Shown: piece by piece, positions 1 through 9,614 of the stretch
How the letters are laid out: every line of letters begins with the position of its first letter
How positions within the stretch are numbered: the stretch's first letter is position 1
Assembly: GCF_000423285.1 (NCBI RefSeq)
Contig: NZ_AUHR01000011.1
Span: 1 to 64,000 of the forward strand
From: Laribacter hongkongensis DSM 14985
Lineage (GTDB): Bacteria; Pseudomonadota; Gammaproteobacteria; Burkholderiales; Aquaspirillaceae
Direction of reading: 5' to 3'
Length of the DNA stretch: 64,000 nucleotides
The notes under the pieces: model-generated
What the model saw: only the letters and a program-made list of their open reading frames with translations
Told to the model about the DNA's origin: nothing
Database searches by the model: none
Program-made: the position numbers and the translations under genes

Positions 1-130
1 TACGTTCCGATGCATTACTCACCCGTTCGCCACTCGTCAGCAGACCGAAGTCCCTGTTACCGTTCGACTTGCATGTGTAAAGCATGCCGCCAGCGTTCAA
101 TCTGAGCCAGGATCAAACTCTTTCGTTCAA
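1..130 (-). rRNA. rrs: 16S ribosomal RNA, 5' end (partial)
   Basis: Read on the minus strand, the segment contains the universal 27F region (AGAGTTTGATCCTGGCTCAG) followed by GCGGCATGCTTTACACATGCAAGTCGAAC-type sequence, the start of a betaproteobacterial 16S rRNA. The gene runs off the left edge of the window, so only about 130 bases of roughly 1540 are present. The exact 5' end is estimated from the E. coli spacing upstream of the 27F site. It lies downstream of a typical rrn promoter and leader. Confidence 0.96.
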
Positions 131-195
131 TCTCAGCTAAGTACTTGGCTTGCTCAAAGAAACGACAAGAAAATGTTTTTCCTTGCGTCTATTTG

Positions 196-233
196 AAGTG
201 CGAGCCTGTGGGTTTCCACAAGCGCTCACACTT
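196..233 (-). other. rrn leader stem-loop
   Basis: A 10-base stem (196-205 pairing with 224-233, one mismatch) lies between boxA and the 16S start. The position fits a boxB-like or RNase III processing/leader hairpin of an rrn operon. The structure is seen directly; the role is inferred from position. Confidence 0.55.
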
Positions 234-246
234 ATCGGTTGTTCGT

Positions 247-258
247 TTGTTAAAGAGC
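247..258 (-). promoter_or_regulatory. rrn boxA antitermination site
   Basis: The minus strand reads GCTCTTTAACAA, identical to the core of E. coli rrn boxA. It lies between the rrn promoter and the 16S gene, where NusB/NusE binding gives rRNA antitermination. Confidence 0.85.
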
Positions 259-300
259 TTTCCGGACCAGCCGGCGCTGCGTCGTGCAGCGAGGTGGCGA

Positions 301-329
301 ACTATACCCACCTCACCACAACTCGTCAA
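301..329 (-). promoter_or_regulatory. rrn operon sigma70 promoter
   Basis: On the minus strand TTGACG (324-329) and TATAGT (301-306) are separated by exactly 17 bases and followed by a GC-containing discriminator (TCGCC). Upstream (about 335-400) is A/T-rich with runs of T and A, as expected for an UP element. This is the obvious promoter for the rRNA operon. Confidence 0.88.
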
Positions 330-472
330 TACGGCATCAGGAAGTTTTTTCAAAAACCAGGAAAAAATCCGTTAACAAACTGAATCAAAGGCAACAAATT
401 TTTCCCGCCAACCGGACTGGCAGAAGCAGAAACCGCACGCGCCGGCTGACAGGGTGATCAACCAGCCGGATA
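330..472. other. intergenic region upstream of rrn, downstream of argJ
   Basis: No coding sequence is seen. The half nearer rrn is A/T-rich (possible UP/Fis region). A 7-base inverted repeat, CCGGCTG at 442-448 with CAGCCGG at 463-469, sits just after the argJ stop codon. It could end argJ transcription, but it has no U-run. Confidence 0.4.
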
Positions 473-1690
473 TCAGCTACGGTAATCCGCGTTGATCTTC
501 ACATAGTCATACGAATAATCGCAGGTCCAGACCGTTGCACTGGCCTCGCCCCGGTGCAGGCAGACCCGGATGGTGATATCGCTCTCCTTCATGACCCGCT
601 GACCATCCTCTTCACGATAGTCCGGATGCCGCCCGCCCTGCGCCGCCACCAGCACTTCGTTCAGATAGAGCTCCAGCGTCGAGGTATCGAGATCCTCCAC
701 GCCGGCGTAACCGATCGCCGCCAGCAAGCGGCCCAGATTGGGGTCTGATGCAAAAAACGCGGTTTTGACCAGCGGCGAATGCGCAATCGCAAACGCGATC
801 TGCTTGCACTCGGAACGGTTGCGCCCGCCTTCGACCACCACCGACATGAACTTGGTCGCACCTTCGCCGTCACGGGCCATGGCCTGCGCCAGCTCGACCG
901 CCACCTCCATGATGGCGGCCTGCAACAGCCGGGCGTCTCCGCTCTCCATGTCGCTGATCTCGGCCATGCCGGCCTGCCCGCTCGCCATCAGGATGAAGCT
1001 GTCGTTGGTCGAGGTGTCCCCGTCCACCGTCACGCAGTTGAACGAATGCTCGGTCACCTCGGCCAGCATCTGCTGCAATACCGGCTGCGCAACTTTCGCA
1101 TCCGTAGCCACAAAGCCGAGCATGGTCGCCATGTTCGGGTGAATCATGCCCGAGCCCTTGGTCATGCCGGTCACGCTGACCTTGACGCCATTGATCACGA
1201 CCTGACGCGACACGGCCTTGGGCACGGTATCGGTCGTCATGATGGCCGCGGCAGCATCCAGCCAGTCGGCCGGCTGACGCCGGGGCAGACCGGCAATGAT
1301 GCGCTCGACCGGCAAAGGCTCCAGAATCACGCCGGTCGAAAACGGCAGCACCTGCTCCGGTGCAATGCCAAGCTCCTCGGCCAGCGCAGCACAGGTCAGG
1401 CGCGCATGCTCACGGCCGCTGGCTCCGGTCCCGGCATTGGCATTGCCGGTATTGACCACCAGCGCCCGGATGCCCTTTCCGGCGGCCAGGTGTTCCCGGC
1501 ACAGCACCACCGGTGCGGCACAAAAGCGGTTCTGGGTAAACACGCCCGCCACGGTGCTGCCGGGTGCCAGCTCCATCACCAGCAGGTCACGGCGATTGGC
1601 GTAGCGCACACCCGCCTCGGCCACGCCTAGCGTGACACCGGCAACCGGCAACAGACGGGAACGATCGGGGACAGATAGATTGACAGGCAT
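473..1690 (-). CDS. argJ: bifunctional ornithine acetyltransferase/N-acetylglutamate synthase
   Basis: ArgJ transfers the acetyl group from N-acetylornithine to glutamate in the cyclic arginine pathway. The protein is about 405 aa, normal for the family. It carries the self-cleavage motif [14 protein letters not shown]; the precursor is cut between Ala and Thr and the Thr becomes the nucleophile of the beta chain. The NTGNAN segment and the C-terminal DPNLGR segment are also typical. The open frame extends to 1708, but the ATG at 1690 (MPVNLSVPD) starts nearer the conserved region. It is transcribed toward the rrn operon and lies 68 bases downstream of recQ on the same strand. Confidence 0.94.
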   Translation of the reverse strand: MPVNLSVPDRSRLLPVAGVTLGVAEAGVRYANRRDLLVMELAPGSTVAGVFTQNRFCAAPVVLCREHLAAGKGIRALVVNTGNANAGTGASGREHARLTCAALAEELGIAPEQVLPFSTGVILEPLPVERIIAGLPRRQPADWLDAAAAIMTTDTVPKAVSRQVVINGVKVSVTGMTKGSGMIHPNMATMLGFVATDAKVAQPVLQQMLAEVTEHSFNCVTVDGDTSTNDSFILMASGQAGMAEISDMESGDARLLQAAIMEVAVELAQAMARDGEGATKFMSVVVEGGRNRSECKQIAFAIAHSPLVKTAFFASDPNLGRLLAAIGYAGVEDLDTSTLELYLNEVLVAAQGGRHPDYREEDGQRVMKESDITIRVCLHRGEASATVWTCDYSYDYVKINADYRS

Positions 1691-1758
1691 GAGCCACTCC
1701 ACACGCATTCAGACATGACGCAGGATTGTAGCCCGGTCACCGCGCATTGCGTGCGGCA

Positions 1759-3579
1759 TCAATCATCGGTATCGCGCAATACCGCCAGCACATCCTCGCC
1801 ATAACGAGCCAGCTTGCTGTCCCCCAGACCATAAATCTGCCGCAGCCCGTCTTCGCATTCCGGCCGCTGCTCGACCAGCTCGCGCAGGGTGCGGTCAGAA
1901 AACACCGCGTAGGCCGGCACGTTGTGGGCATCGGCGGTTTCCTTGCGCCAGCGGCGCAGGGCCTGCCAAAGCCGTTCTTCCCGTTCGGTACGCAGCCAGC
2001 GCTCGGCCTCGCCGCCCATCCGCGACACTTTCTTGTCGTCGCGTACCGGCTTGAGCCAGACCTGCTCCTCGCCACGCAGCACGGCACGGCAGCGGTCAGT
2101 CAGGCGCAGCACCTGATAGTGGGTGACGTCGACCTGCAGATAACCCTGCGCCACCAGTTGCCGCACCAGCGAACGCCAGCCGCGCTGCGACAGCTCGCGC
2201 CCGATGCCGAACGTGCTCAGATGCTGGTGTCCCCGACTGGTCACCGTTTCGCTTTCGCGCCCCAGCAGGATGTCGATGACGTGATTGGCAGCAGCCCGCT
2301 GGCTGACACGATAGACACACGACAGCAGTTTCTGCACCTGCACGGTCATGTCCTGCGTCACCGGCGGGTGCAGGCAGTTGTCGCACTTGCCGCATGGCGC
2401 CATGGTTTCGCCAAAATGCGCCAGCAACAACTGGCGCCGGCAGCCGGCGGTTTCGCAATACGCCAGCATGGCATCGAGCTTGGACAGTTCGACCCGGCGC
2501 CGGACTTCATCCTGGTCGCCATCAAAGATCATCTGCTGCAACTGCACCATGTCGGTCAGGCCATAGCACAGCCAGCTGGAAGCCGGCTGGCCGTCGCGCC
2601 CGGCCCGGCCGGACTCCTGGTAGAAATTTTCCGGGCTCTTGGGCAGGTCCAGGTGCGCCACAAAACGCACGTCGGGCTTGTCGATACCCATGCCGAAAGC
2701 AATGGTCGCCACCATGACCACGCCCTCTTCCCGGATAAAGCGCGTCTGCGTGGCCTCGCGGGTACGCGCATCAAAACCGGCATGGTAAGCCATGGCATCA
2801 ATGCCGTTTTCGCGCAGGAAAGCCGCCGTATCTTCCACCCGCTTGCGCGACAGGCAGTAGACGATGCCGCTGTGGCCGGCGTGCTCCTGGCGGATGAAAC
2901 GCAGCAGCTGCTGCTTGGCCTGGTGCTTTTCGACCACGGCATAGCTGATGTTCGGCCGGTCAAAACTGGACAGGAACACCCGGGCATCCGCCAGCCCCAG
3001 ATAGTGCAGGATCTCCTCCCGCGTATCCGGGTCGGCAGTGGCCGTCAGCGCCAGCCGCGGCACGGTGGCAAAGCGTTCAGCCAGCACGCCGAGTTGCCGG
3101 TATTCGGGGCGGAAATCATGCCCCCACTGGCTGACGCAGTGTGCTTCGTCGATGGCAAAAAGGCCGATCGGCAACGAAGCCAGCCAGTCGAGAAAGCGCC
3201 CGGACAGCAGGCGTTCCGGCGCCACGTACAGCAGTTTCAGCTCACCTGCCTGCACGCGGCGGGCCACTGCCCGCGCCGCATCGGCGTCCTGGGTCGAGTT
3301 GAGGAAGGCGGCCGGCACGCCCAGTTCGGACAGCGTGGCCACCTGGTCCTGCATCAGCGCAATCAGCGGGCTGACCACTACGGTCAGGCCCGGGCGCAGC
3401 AGGGCCGGAATCTGGAAGCACAGCGACTTGCCGCCACCGGTCGGCATCAGGACCAGTGCGTGGCCGCCACTGGCGACGTGGGTGATGATGTCGGCCTGGG
3501 GACCGCGAAAATCCGGGTAGCCAAAAACAGTGTTCAGCAGATGGCGCGCTTCGGCCAGCAGGGAGTCGGGAGATTTCAC
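1759..3579 (-). CDS. recQ: ATP-dependent DNA helicase RecQ
   Basis: This is a 3'-5' superfamily 2 helicase for recombination and fork repair. It is 606 aa, the size of E. coli RecQ. Visible motifs are Walker A TGGGKSLCFQIPAL near residue 47, the DEAHCVSQWGHDFRPEY motif II/aromatic loop, a zinc-binding cysteine group (CRRQ...CGKCDNC), and a C-terminal HRDC domain. Translation begins at a GTG. It diverges from the lipoprotein gene on the other side. Confidence 0.96.
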   Translation of the reverse strand: MKSPDSLLAEARHLLNTVFGYPDFRGPQADIITHVASGGHALVLMPTGGGKSLCFQIPALLRPGLTVVVSPLIALMQDQVATLSELGVPAAFLNSTQDADAARAVARRVQAGELKLLYVAPERLLSGRFLDWLASLPIGLFAIDEAHCVSQWGHDFRPEYRQLGVLAERFATVPRLALTATADPDTREEILHYLGLADARVFLSSFDRPNISYAVVEKHQAKQQLLRFIRQEHAGHSGIVYCLSRKRVEDTAAFLRENGIDAMAYHAGFDARTREATQTRFIREEGVVMVATIAFGMGIDKPDVRFVAHLDLPKSPENFYQESGRAGRDGQPASSWLCYGLTDMVQLQQMIFDGDQDEVRRRVELSKLDAMLAYCETAGCRRQLLLAHFGETMAPCGKCDNCLHPPVTQDMTVQVQKLLSCVYRVSQRAAANHVIDILLGRESETVTSRGHQHLSTFGIGRELSQRGWRSLVRQLVAQGYLQVDVTHYQVLRLTDRCRAVLRGEEQVWLKPVRDDKKVSRMGGEAERWLRTEREERLWQALRRWRKETADAHNVPAYAVFSDRTLRELVEQRPECEDGLRQIYGLGDSKLARYGEDVLAVLRDTDD

Positions 3580-3677
3580 CCGGCCATTCTACGGAATTCG
3601 GGCGACAAGGTCGCGCCGGCAGTCGCCGTGTGCCACACTTGCGCCATTTGAAAAGCGACGGATTTCAGGAGGAAAAC

Positions 3678-4130
3678 GTGATCCGCACTCTTGCCCTGGC
3701 CACGGTGGTCAGCCTGTTCGCTGCTGGCTGCGCCAGCCAGACCGCCCCGGGCGGCAAAGCCCCCGGTACCCGCCCCGGCCCGCAGGATGCCGAGTGGAAA
3801 AACCTCGGCGTCACCCCCAACGGGAACGTGATGAACGAAATCGACATGCTGTCGGTGAAGAAAAGCGGACAACAGGTCACCTTTCGTGACCGCAAGACCA
3901 TCTTCAACCTGAAAAAAGAGAATTTCGGCGACACGCCGCGCCACAAGCAGTCAGTCAACAGCTGGCAGATCGACTGCCAGGCACGTACCTACCGGCTGAC
4001 CGCCATGCAGCTCTTCGACGAAAACGGCCGGCAGATCGGCAGCTACTCGTATAATGACCGACAGATAAAACCCGCAGCAATCATTCCCAACTCGGCCAGC
4101 TGGCAGCAGATGCAGGTCGTTTGCAAATAA
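3678..4130 (+). CDS. small lipoprotein, surface-adhesin E-like
   Basis: The protein is about 150 aa with a signal peptide ending in a lipobox (LFAAGC), so it should be lipid-anchored. The mature part (EWKNLG...DMLSVKKSGQQVTFRDRK) resembles the surface-adhesin protein E-like domain of small betaproteobacterial lipoproteins with a conserved Cys pair (IDC...VVC). The start is the GTG at 3678, preceded by AGGAGG at 3668-3673; upstream ATGs in the same frame lack a ribosome site and would bury the signal peptide. It is 13 bases upstream of the ParA gene and probably co-transcribed. The family call is from memory. Confidence 0.75.
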   Translation: MIRTLALATVVSLFAAGCASQTAPGGKAPGTRPGPQDAEWKNLGVTPNGNVMNEIDMLSVKKSGQQVTFRDRKTIFNLKKENFGDTPRHKQSVNSWQIDCQARTYRLTAMQLFDENGRQIGSYSYNDRQIKPAAIIPNSASWQQMQVVCK

Positions 4131-4143
4131 CGAAAGGGCAGCG

Positions 4144-4947
4144 ATGACGGCCATCCGGCGTGTGGTATTCAACCAGAAAGGCGGGGTCGGCAAGTCCACC
4201 CTGACTGCCAACCTCGCCGCCATCGCCGCCCGGCACGGCCAGCGCGTCCTGGTCATCGACCTTGACCCGCAGGGCAACCTGAGCCACTACCTGCTCGGTG
4301 ATGCCCTGCCGGACACCCAGGCCGAACACTCGCTGCTGCACTGGTTCGACCAGACCCTGAGCTTCAGCCTGTTTCCCAGACCGACCGATAGCTTCCTGCA
4401 CGCCACGCCGTTTCCGCAGCTCACACTGATGGCCTCCCATCCGGGCCTGGGTGAACTCGCGCCCAAGCTGGAAGCGCGCTACAAGATGTTCAAGCTGCGC
4501 GACCTCTTGGCCGAGCTGTCCGACCGTTTTGACGAAATCTGGATCGACACGCCACCGGCTCTCAATTTCTTCAGCCGTTCCGCCCTGATCGCCTGCGACC
4601 GCTGCCTGATACCGTTCGATTGCGACAGCTTCGCCCGTCAGGCGCTTTACCAGCTGATGGACAACGTGGCGGAAATCCGCGCCGACCACAATCCGGACCT
4701 GCGGGTCGAAGGCATCGTGGTCAACCAGTTCCAGCCGCGCTCCAGCCTGCCGGTACGCCAGGTGACCGAGCTGGAAGCCGAAGGCCTGCCGATCTGTCGC
4801 CAGCGGATCTCCAGCTCGGTCCGCATCCGTGAATCGCACGAAGCCTGCAAGCCGCTGATCCATCTGGACGCCCGCCACAAGCTCACCGGCGAGTTTGCAG
4901 CCCTGTACCAGGAACTCAGCGGGTGCACGGTCCAGCAGAGCAGCTGA
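4144..4947 (+). CDS. ParA-family ATPase
   Basis: This is a 267-aa P-loop ATPase with the deviant Walker A motif KGGVGKST at residues 12-19, the Walker A' segment LVIDLDPQGNLS, and the switch segment WIDTPPALNF. These mark the ParA/Soj/MinD group. No parB lies next to it and it follows a lipoprotein gene, so it may be an orphan ParA that positions some other cargo and not the chromosomal segregation ATPase. A strong terminator follows it. Confidence 0.88.
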   Translation: MTAIRRVVFNQKGGVGKSTLTANLAAIAARHGQRVLVIDLDPQGNLSHYLLGDALPDTQAEHSLLHWFDQTLSFSLFPRPTDSFLHATPFPQLTLMASHPGLGELAPKLEARYKMFKLRDLLAELSDRFDEIWIDTPPALNFFSRSALIACDRCLIPFDCDSFARQALYQLMDNVAEIRADHNPDLRVEGIVVNQFQPRSSLPVRQVTELEAEGLPICRQRISSSVRIRESHEACKPLIHLDARHKLTGEFAALYQELSGCTVQQSS

Positions 4948-5047
4948 GTCACGCGCCGGATACCGGCACAGGACCAGAAAACCTGTCCGCACATCCGGCA
5001 GACTTCCCGGCGACCCGCCCAGGCTGTCACGCTCGCCCCGGTCCTGA

Positions 5048-5074
5048 TCACCCGGCCCCAGCCCGGGTTTTTTT
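5048..5074 (+). terminator. rho-independent terminator after the ParA gene
   Basis: The stem ACCCGG/CCGGGT with a short loop is followed by a run of seven T. It ends the lipoprotein-ParA unit. Confidence 0.8.
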
Positions 5075-5175
5075 CATGCCCGTCACCCGCCAGGCCAGTC
5101 AGCCATGGCGAAATACTCCAGCCATCCACGATAGCGTGGTCATCCTGACTGTCTTTTCACTCAATATAAGTATAT

Positions 5176-5204
5176 TTGTCTTTTGTGAAATTATTTAATA
5201 CATT
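5176..5204 (+). promoter_or_regulatory. possible promoter of the symporter gene
   Basis: TTGTCT (5176-5181) and TACATT (5199-5204) are 17 bases apart in an A/T-rich island within the 384-base gap between the ParA and symporter genes. The rest of the gap is GC-rich and contains short inverted repeats (for example CAGCCC/GGGCTG near 5298-5315) but no gene. Confidence 0.4.
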
Positions 5205-5331
5205 CCCGCCACGCTACCGGGCTCCTCGCTGGAACCACGCCCGGAGCCTCCCATGAGGGCACAGACCCTCAGGACCGCCAGCCGCACAGCCCCTGACCGG
5301 GCTGTTGTCACATTCAGTTCAGGGAAACATC

Positions 5332-6549
5332 ATGAAGCTCATTACCCGCCTGCTCGCCGGCATTGCCGGCGGCCTGCTCGCCGGCCTGTATGCGCCAGAA
5401 TTCGTCATCCAGCTGCTGGCTACCTTCAAGGGGCTGTTCGGCCAGTTCATCGGCTACACCATTCCCCTGCTGATCCTGTTTTACGTCCTGTCCGGCATCG
5501 CCAACCTGGAACGCGGCGCCGGCAAGCTGCTGGGCGCCACGGTCGGCATTTCCTACGCCTCGACCATCTGCGCCGGCTTCCTGGCGTTTTTTGCTGCCAG
5601 TTCCATCGTGCCGCACGTCCTGACCGCCGGTTCGGCGCCGGACAAGGTCGCCGCCATTGCACCGTTCTTCAAGTTTGAAGTGGCACCACTGCTGAGCGTG
5701 ACCACCGCACTGGTCACCGCATTCGTGTTCGGCATCGGCATTGCCGTTACCCGTGCCGACAAGCTCAAGGGCGTAGTCGACCAGGGACGCGACATCATCG
5801 AACTGGTACTGGGCAAGATCATCATCCCGTTCCTGCCGCTTTACATTGCCTCGGTGTTTGCCGGCATGGCCGCGCAGGGCACGGTGTTCCAGACCTTCAA
5901 GACCTTCGGCCTGGTGCTGGCCATCGCCATCAGCATGCAATGGCTGTGGCTGGCGGTGCTGTTCGGCCTGTCGGCGCTGACCACCGGCCGCAATCCGCTG
6001 AAAATGATCGCCACCATGATGCCGGCCTACTTCACCGCGCTGGGCACCATGTCGTCGGCCGCCACCATTCCGGTGACGATGCGCCAGACCCGCCAGCTCG
6101 GCGTGTCCGAAAGCATCACCGGCTTTGTCGTACCGCTGGGCGCCACCATCCATATGTGCGGCAGCATCATTTCGATCGTGACCGGTTCCACGGCCGTGAT
6201 GTTCCTGATGCCGGACCTGATGACGCCGACCTGGTCGAGCATGGTGCCGTTCATCCTGGTGCTGGGCATCACCATGGTGGCCGCCCCGGGCGTACCGGGT
6301 GGCGCCGTGATGGCAGCACTGGGCCTGCTGACCTCGATGCTCGGCTTCGGCGAAACCGCCGCCGCGCTGATGATCGCCCTGCACATCGCCCAGGACAGCT
6401 TCGGTACCGCCTGCAACATCACCGGCGACGGTGCGATTGCCACCCTGGTCGACCGCATTGCCGGCCGCCGGCGCGCCGCCACCGCGGCCGACGAAGGGCT
6501 GGACGCATTGCCCGCCAGCGAAGTGGCCGCGGAATCAGCCCAGGCCTGA
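5332..6549 (+). CDS. dicarboxylate/amino acid:cation symporter (DAACS family)
   Basis: This is a 405-aa multi-pass inner-membrane protein. It has the DAACS/glutamate transporter fold, with a conserved serine-rich re-entrant region (TALGTMSSAATIPVTMR), a GATIHMCG segment and the APGVPGGAVMAA loop. It should move an amino acid or C4-dicarboxylate with Na+ or H+; the substrate (SstT-, GltP- or DctA-like) cannot be set. The start is the ATG at 5332, downstream of an AGGGAA ribosome site. A terminator shared with convergent recG lies just after the stop. Confidence 0.88.
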   Translation: MKLITRLLAGIAGGLLAGLYAPEFVIQLLATFKGLFGQFIGYTIPLLILFYVLSGIANLERGAGKLLGATVGISYASTICAGFLAFFAASSIVPHVLTAGSAPDKVAAIAPFFKFEVAPLLSVTTALVTAFVFGIGIAVTRADKLKGVVDQGRDIIELVLGKIIIPFLPLYIASVFAGMAAQGTVFQTFKTFGLVLAIAISMQWLWLAVLFGLSALTTGRNPLKMIATMMPAYFTALGTMSSAATIPVTMRQTRQLGVSESITGFVVPLGATIHMCGSIISIVTGSTAVMFLMPDLMTPTWSSMVPFILVLGITMVAAPGVPGGAVMAALGLLTSMLGFGETAAALMIALHIAQDSFGTACNITGDGAIATLVDRIAGRRRAATAADEGLDALPASEVAAESAQA

Positions 6550-6566
6550 CCGGCACACCATCCAAC

Positions 6567-6591
6567 AGCCCCGCACCACGCGGGGCTTTTT
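6567..6591 (+). terminator. rho-independent terminator
   Basis: A perfect 8-base stem AGCCCCGC/GCGGGGCT with a 5-base loop is followed by T residues. It lies between the convergent symporter and recG genes. Confidence 0.88.
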
Positions 6592-8618
6592 CATGCCCGG
6601 AGAAACTGCTCGCGCCCGGACAGCCAGCGCGCCAGATGCCGCTCGACCATGTCCGGGTGCTGTTCCAGCAACACCGGCGCCCAGTGTTTGGCCGACTCCA
6701 GCAGCTCGGCATCGCGCTCAGGATCGGCAAAACGCAGCAGCGGCGCGCCGCTCTGGCGGGCACCGAGGAATTCGCCCGGCCCGCGGATGTGCAGGTCCTG
6801 GCGGGCAATCTCGAAGCCGTCGGTATGCTGGTAAATCACCTTGAGGCGCGCCTTGGCGATCTCGGACAGCGGCTCTTCGAACAGCAGCACGCAGCGGCTG
6901 GCATGCTCGCCGCGGCCGACCCGGCCGCGCAGCTGGTGCAATTGTGCCAGCCCCATGCGTTCGGCGTGCTCGATCACCATCAGGGTGGCATTCGGCACGT
7001 CCACGCCGACTTCGATCACCGTGGTCGCCACCAGCAGCTGCACCACGTTCTGCTGGAAGGCCGCCATGACTGCCGCTTTTTCATCCGGCTTCAGGCGGCC
7101 ATGCACCAGTCCAACCACGATGCCGGGCAAGGATTCGGCCAGCTCTTCAAACGTCGCTACGGCATTTTGCAGCTCCAGCGTTTCACTTTCCTCGATCAGC
7201 GGGCAGACCCAGTAGGCCTGCCGGCCGGCATCGATCTCCTTCCGGATGGCGGCCATGACGTCATGACGCCGGGAGGTGGAAATCAGCTTGGTCTGGATCG
7301 GCGTGCGCCCCGGCGGCAGTTCGTCGATCACCGACACGTCGAGGTCGGCAAAATAGCTCATGGCCAGCGTGCGCGGGATCGGCGTGGCCGACATGGTGAG
7401 CTGGTGCGGCTCGCCACCCTTCTGCGTCAGCGCCAGCCGCTGGCCGACTCCGAAACGGTGCTGCTCGTCGATCAGCACCAGCCCCAGCCGGGCAAAGCTC
7501 ACACCGTCCTGAAACAGGGCGTGCGTACCGATGGCCAGCTGCGCCTCGCCCGAGGCCATGGCCTCGATAGCGGCCTGCTTGTCCTTTTTTTTCAGGCTGC
7601 CCGACAGCCAGACCACCTTGATGCCGAGCGGTGCCAGCCAGCCGGCCAGCTTGCGATGATGCTGCTCGGCGAGGATTTCGGTCGGTGCCATCAGCGCTGC
7701 CTGCCAGCCGGCCTCGATGGCGATCAGTGCCGCCAGGGCCGCCACCACGGTCTTGCCGCTGCCCACGTCGCCCTGCAGCAGGCGGTGCATCGGGTGTGAC
7801 TGCGCCAGATCGTGGCTGATTTCACCCATGACCCGCGCCTGTGCCCGCGTCAGTTCGAACGGCAGGGCTTGCAACAAGGCCCTGGTCAGCAGGCCGTTCC
7901 CCTTCAGGACCGGGGCAGCAAAAGCCCGGCGCGCCCGGTAGGCCAGCCGCATGGAGAGCTGCTGCGCCAGCAGTTCGTCAAACTTGAGCCGCTGCCATGC
8001 CGGCAGGGCGCCGTCGGCCAGCATCGACACCGGCATCCGGGCGGGTGGCTGGTGCAGGATGCGCACGGCATCGGCAAAGGGGACCAGCCCCAGTTCGTGC
8101 CGCATCGGTTCCGGCAGGGTGTCATCCAGCCGCTCGTCCCGCAGGGCTCCGGCAATCAGTCGCCGCAGCATCGGCTGCGTGACGCCCTGTACGGCGGGGT
8201 AAACCGGGGTCAGATGGTCGGCCAGCGGGGTATCCGGCGTGACGTCCCGGATTTTAGGATGCACCATTTCGTCGCCGAAATAGCCGTGATGCACTTCGCC
8301 CATGGCACGGACACGTTGCCCGACGGCCAGCTGCTTGAGATGGGTGGGATAAAAGTGCAGGAAACGCAGGATCAGCTGGCCTGATTCGTCCGCCAGCGTC
8401 GCCACCAGCTGCTTGCGCGGCTTGTACTGGACTTGCTGGGCGGTGATTTCGCCCTCCACCATCACCGGTTCACCGTAACGCGCGGCGCGTACCGGTGTCA
8501 GCTGCGTTTCGTCCTCGTAGCGCAGCGGCAGGTGCAGGACCAGGTCAAAACGCCGGACAAGGCCGAGGCGGGCCAGCTTCTTGAGTGTGGCGGGCGGGGC
8601 GGCAATCGGGAGACTCAT
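6591..8618 (-). CDS. recG: ATP-dependent DNA helicase RecG
   Basis: RecG remodels stalled replication forks and Holliday junctions. The 675-aa protein has an N-terminal wedge/OB-fold region (about residues 1-180), Walker A GDVGSGKTV, the DEQHRFGVGQR motif II, the SATPIPRTLAM motif III, and a helicase C domain with the TVIEVGVDVPNA and QLRGRVGRG motifs. Length and order match RecG. Confidence 0.96.
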   Translation of the reverse strand: MSLPIAAPPATLKKLARLGLVRRFDLVLHLPLRYEDETQLTPVRAARYGEPVMVEGEITAQQVQYKPRKQLVATLADESGQLILRFLHFYPTHLKQLAVGQRVRAMGEVHHGYFGDEMVHPKIRDVTPDTPLADHLTPVYPAVQGVTQPMLRRLIAGALRDERLDDTLPEPMRHELGLVPFADAVRILHQPPARMPVSMLADGALPAWQRLKFDELLAQQLSMRLAYRARRAFAAPVLKGNGLLTRALLQALPFELTRAQARVMGEISHDLAQSHPMHRLLQGDVGSGKTVVAALAALIAIEAGWQAALMAPTEILAEQHHRKLAGWLAPLGIKVVWLSGSLKKKDKQAAIEAMASGEAQLAIGTHALFQDGVSFARLGLVLIDEQHRFGVGQRLALTQKGGEPHQLTMSATPIPRTLAMSYFADLDVSVIDELPPGRTPIQTKLISTSRRHDVMAAIRKEIDAGRQAYWVCPLIEESETLELQNAVATFEELAESLPGIVVGLVHGRLKPDEKAAVMAAFQQNVVQLLVATTVIEVGVDVPNATLMVIEHAERMGLAQLHQLRGRVGRGEHASRCVLLFEEPLSEIAKARLKVIYQHTDGFEIARQDLHIRGPGEFLGARQSGAPLLRFADPERDAELLESAKHWAPVLLEQHPDMVERHLARWLSGREQFLRA

Positions 8619-8665
8619 GTCCGGGATGGTAGCAAATCACCTGCCGGACACCGAAACGGCAAACA

Positions 8666-8691
8666 ACAAAAAAGCCACCCGAAGGTGACTT
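8666..8691 (-). terminator. terminator of the rplM-rpsI operon
   Basis: On the minus strand a GTCACC-TTCG-GGTGGC hairpin with a UUCG tetraloop is followed by six T. It lies 22 bases after the rpsI stop. Confidence 0.9.
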
Positions 8692-8712
8692 TTTGCGTAG
8701 CCATAAAGCAGA

Positions 8713-9105
8713 TTAACGCTTGGAGAACTGCTTGCGGCGACGGGCCTTGTGCAGACCGACTTTTTTACGTTCCACTTCGCGGGCGTCGCGGGTAACGAAG
8801 CCGGCGTTGGACAGTGCCGGCTTGAGCTCGGCGGAAAAGTCGATCAGGGCACGGGTGATGCCGTGGCGCACTGCACCGGCCTGGCCGGTTTCGCCACCAC
8901 CGGTCACGTTGACCAGGATGTCGAAGGATTCAGTGTGCTCGGTCAGTACCAGCGGCTGGCGGATCACCATGCGGCCGGTTTCACGGGCAAAGTATTCGTC
9001 AACCGGCTTGCCGTTGACGGTGATCTTGCCGGAGCCCTTGATCATGAACACGCGGGCCACAGCGCTCTTGCGGCGGCCGGTGCCGTAGTAGTATTTGCCG
9101 TTCAT
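8713..9105 (-). CDS. rpsI: 30S ribosomal protein S9
   Basis: The protein has 130 aa and starts [19 protein letters not shown], with the C-terminal [11 protein letters not shown] tail that reaches the P-site tRNA. It follows rplM by 16 bases in the usual operon. Confidence 0.99.
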   Translation of the reverse strand: MNGKYYYGTGRRKSAVARVFMIKGSGKITVNGKPVDEYFARETGRMVIRQPLVLTEHTESFDILVNVTGGGETGQAGAVRHGITRALIDFSAELKPALSNAGFVTRDAREVERKKVGLHKARRRKQFSKR

Positions 9106-9121
9106 TCGTGTGCCTCAGTAA

Positions 9122-9550
9122 TCAGATTTCCAGCGCTTTCGGCTGCTGGGCAGTGTGCGGGTGCTCGGCACCGGCGTACACCTTGAGTTTCTTGATCATG
9201 GCGTAGCCCAGCGGGCCCTTCGGCAGCATGCCCTTGACGGCCTTTTCCAGCACGCGTTCCGGGAACTCGTTCTGCAGCTCGGTGAAGGTACGCTCGTAGA
9301 TACCGCCCGGGTAGCCCGAGTGACGGTAGTACTTCTTGTCCAGTGCCTTGTTGCCGGTCACACGCAGCTTGTCGGCGTTGACGACTACGATGTAGTCGCC
9401 GGTATCGACGTGCGGAGTGTATTCCGGCTTGTGCTTGCCACGCAGGCGACGAGCGATCTCGGCAGCCAGGCGGCCGAGCACCTTGTCGGTCGCGTCGACC
9501 ACGAACCAGTCGCGCTTGACCTCATGTGGCTTGGCAGAGAAGGTCTTCAT
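9122..9550 (-). CDS. rplM: 50S ribosomal protein L13
   Basis: From the ATG at 9550 ([20 protein letters not shown]) the protein is 142 aa, exactly the E. coli length. The open frame extends a further 12 codons upstream into the promoter and leader, which are not coding. It is the first gene of the rplM-rpsI operon. Confidence 0.99.
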   Translation of the reverse strand: MKTFSAKPHEVKRDWFVVDATDKVLGRLAAEIARRLRGKHKPEYTPHVDTGDYIVVVNADKLRVTGNKALDKKYYRHSGYPGGIYERTFTELQNEFPERVLEKAVKGMLPKGPLGYAMIKKLKVYAGAEHPHTAQQPKALEI

Positions 9551-9585
9551 GGATCTCTTCCAGTCGAAATTCTTGAAAGCTGCCA

Positions 9586-9614
9586 ATTCTATACACCGCC
9601 CCCCCGGCTGTCAA
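9586..9614 (-). promoter_or_regulatory. rplM-rpsI promoter
   Basis: On the minus strand TTGACA (9609-9614) and TAGAAT (9586-9591) are separated by 17 bases, a near-consensus sigma70 promoter. It lies about 35 bases upstream of the rplM start codon. Confidence 0.88.

Noticed and set aside
145-383. Two overlapping short plus-strand frames before argJ
   Set aside because: They cover the rrn promoter, boxA and leader on the opposite strand.
1747-3651. A 634-codon open frame on the plus strand
   Set aside because: Antisense to recQ; no recognisable motif and biased composition.
5314-6384. A 356-codon minus-strand frame
   Set aside because: Antisense to the symporter; the product is rich in His, Gln and Gly, with no domain.
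5940-7799. A 619-codon open frame on the plus strand
   Set aside because: Runs across the symporter end, the terminator and antisense to recG; not a real gene.
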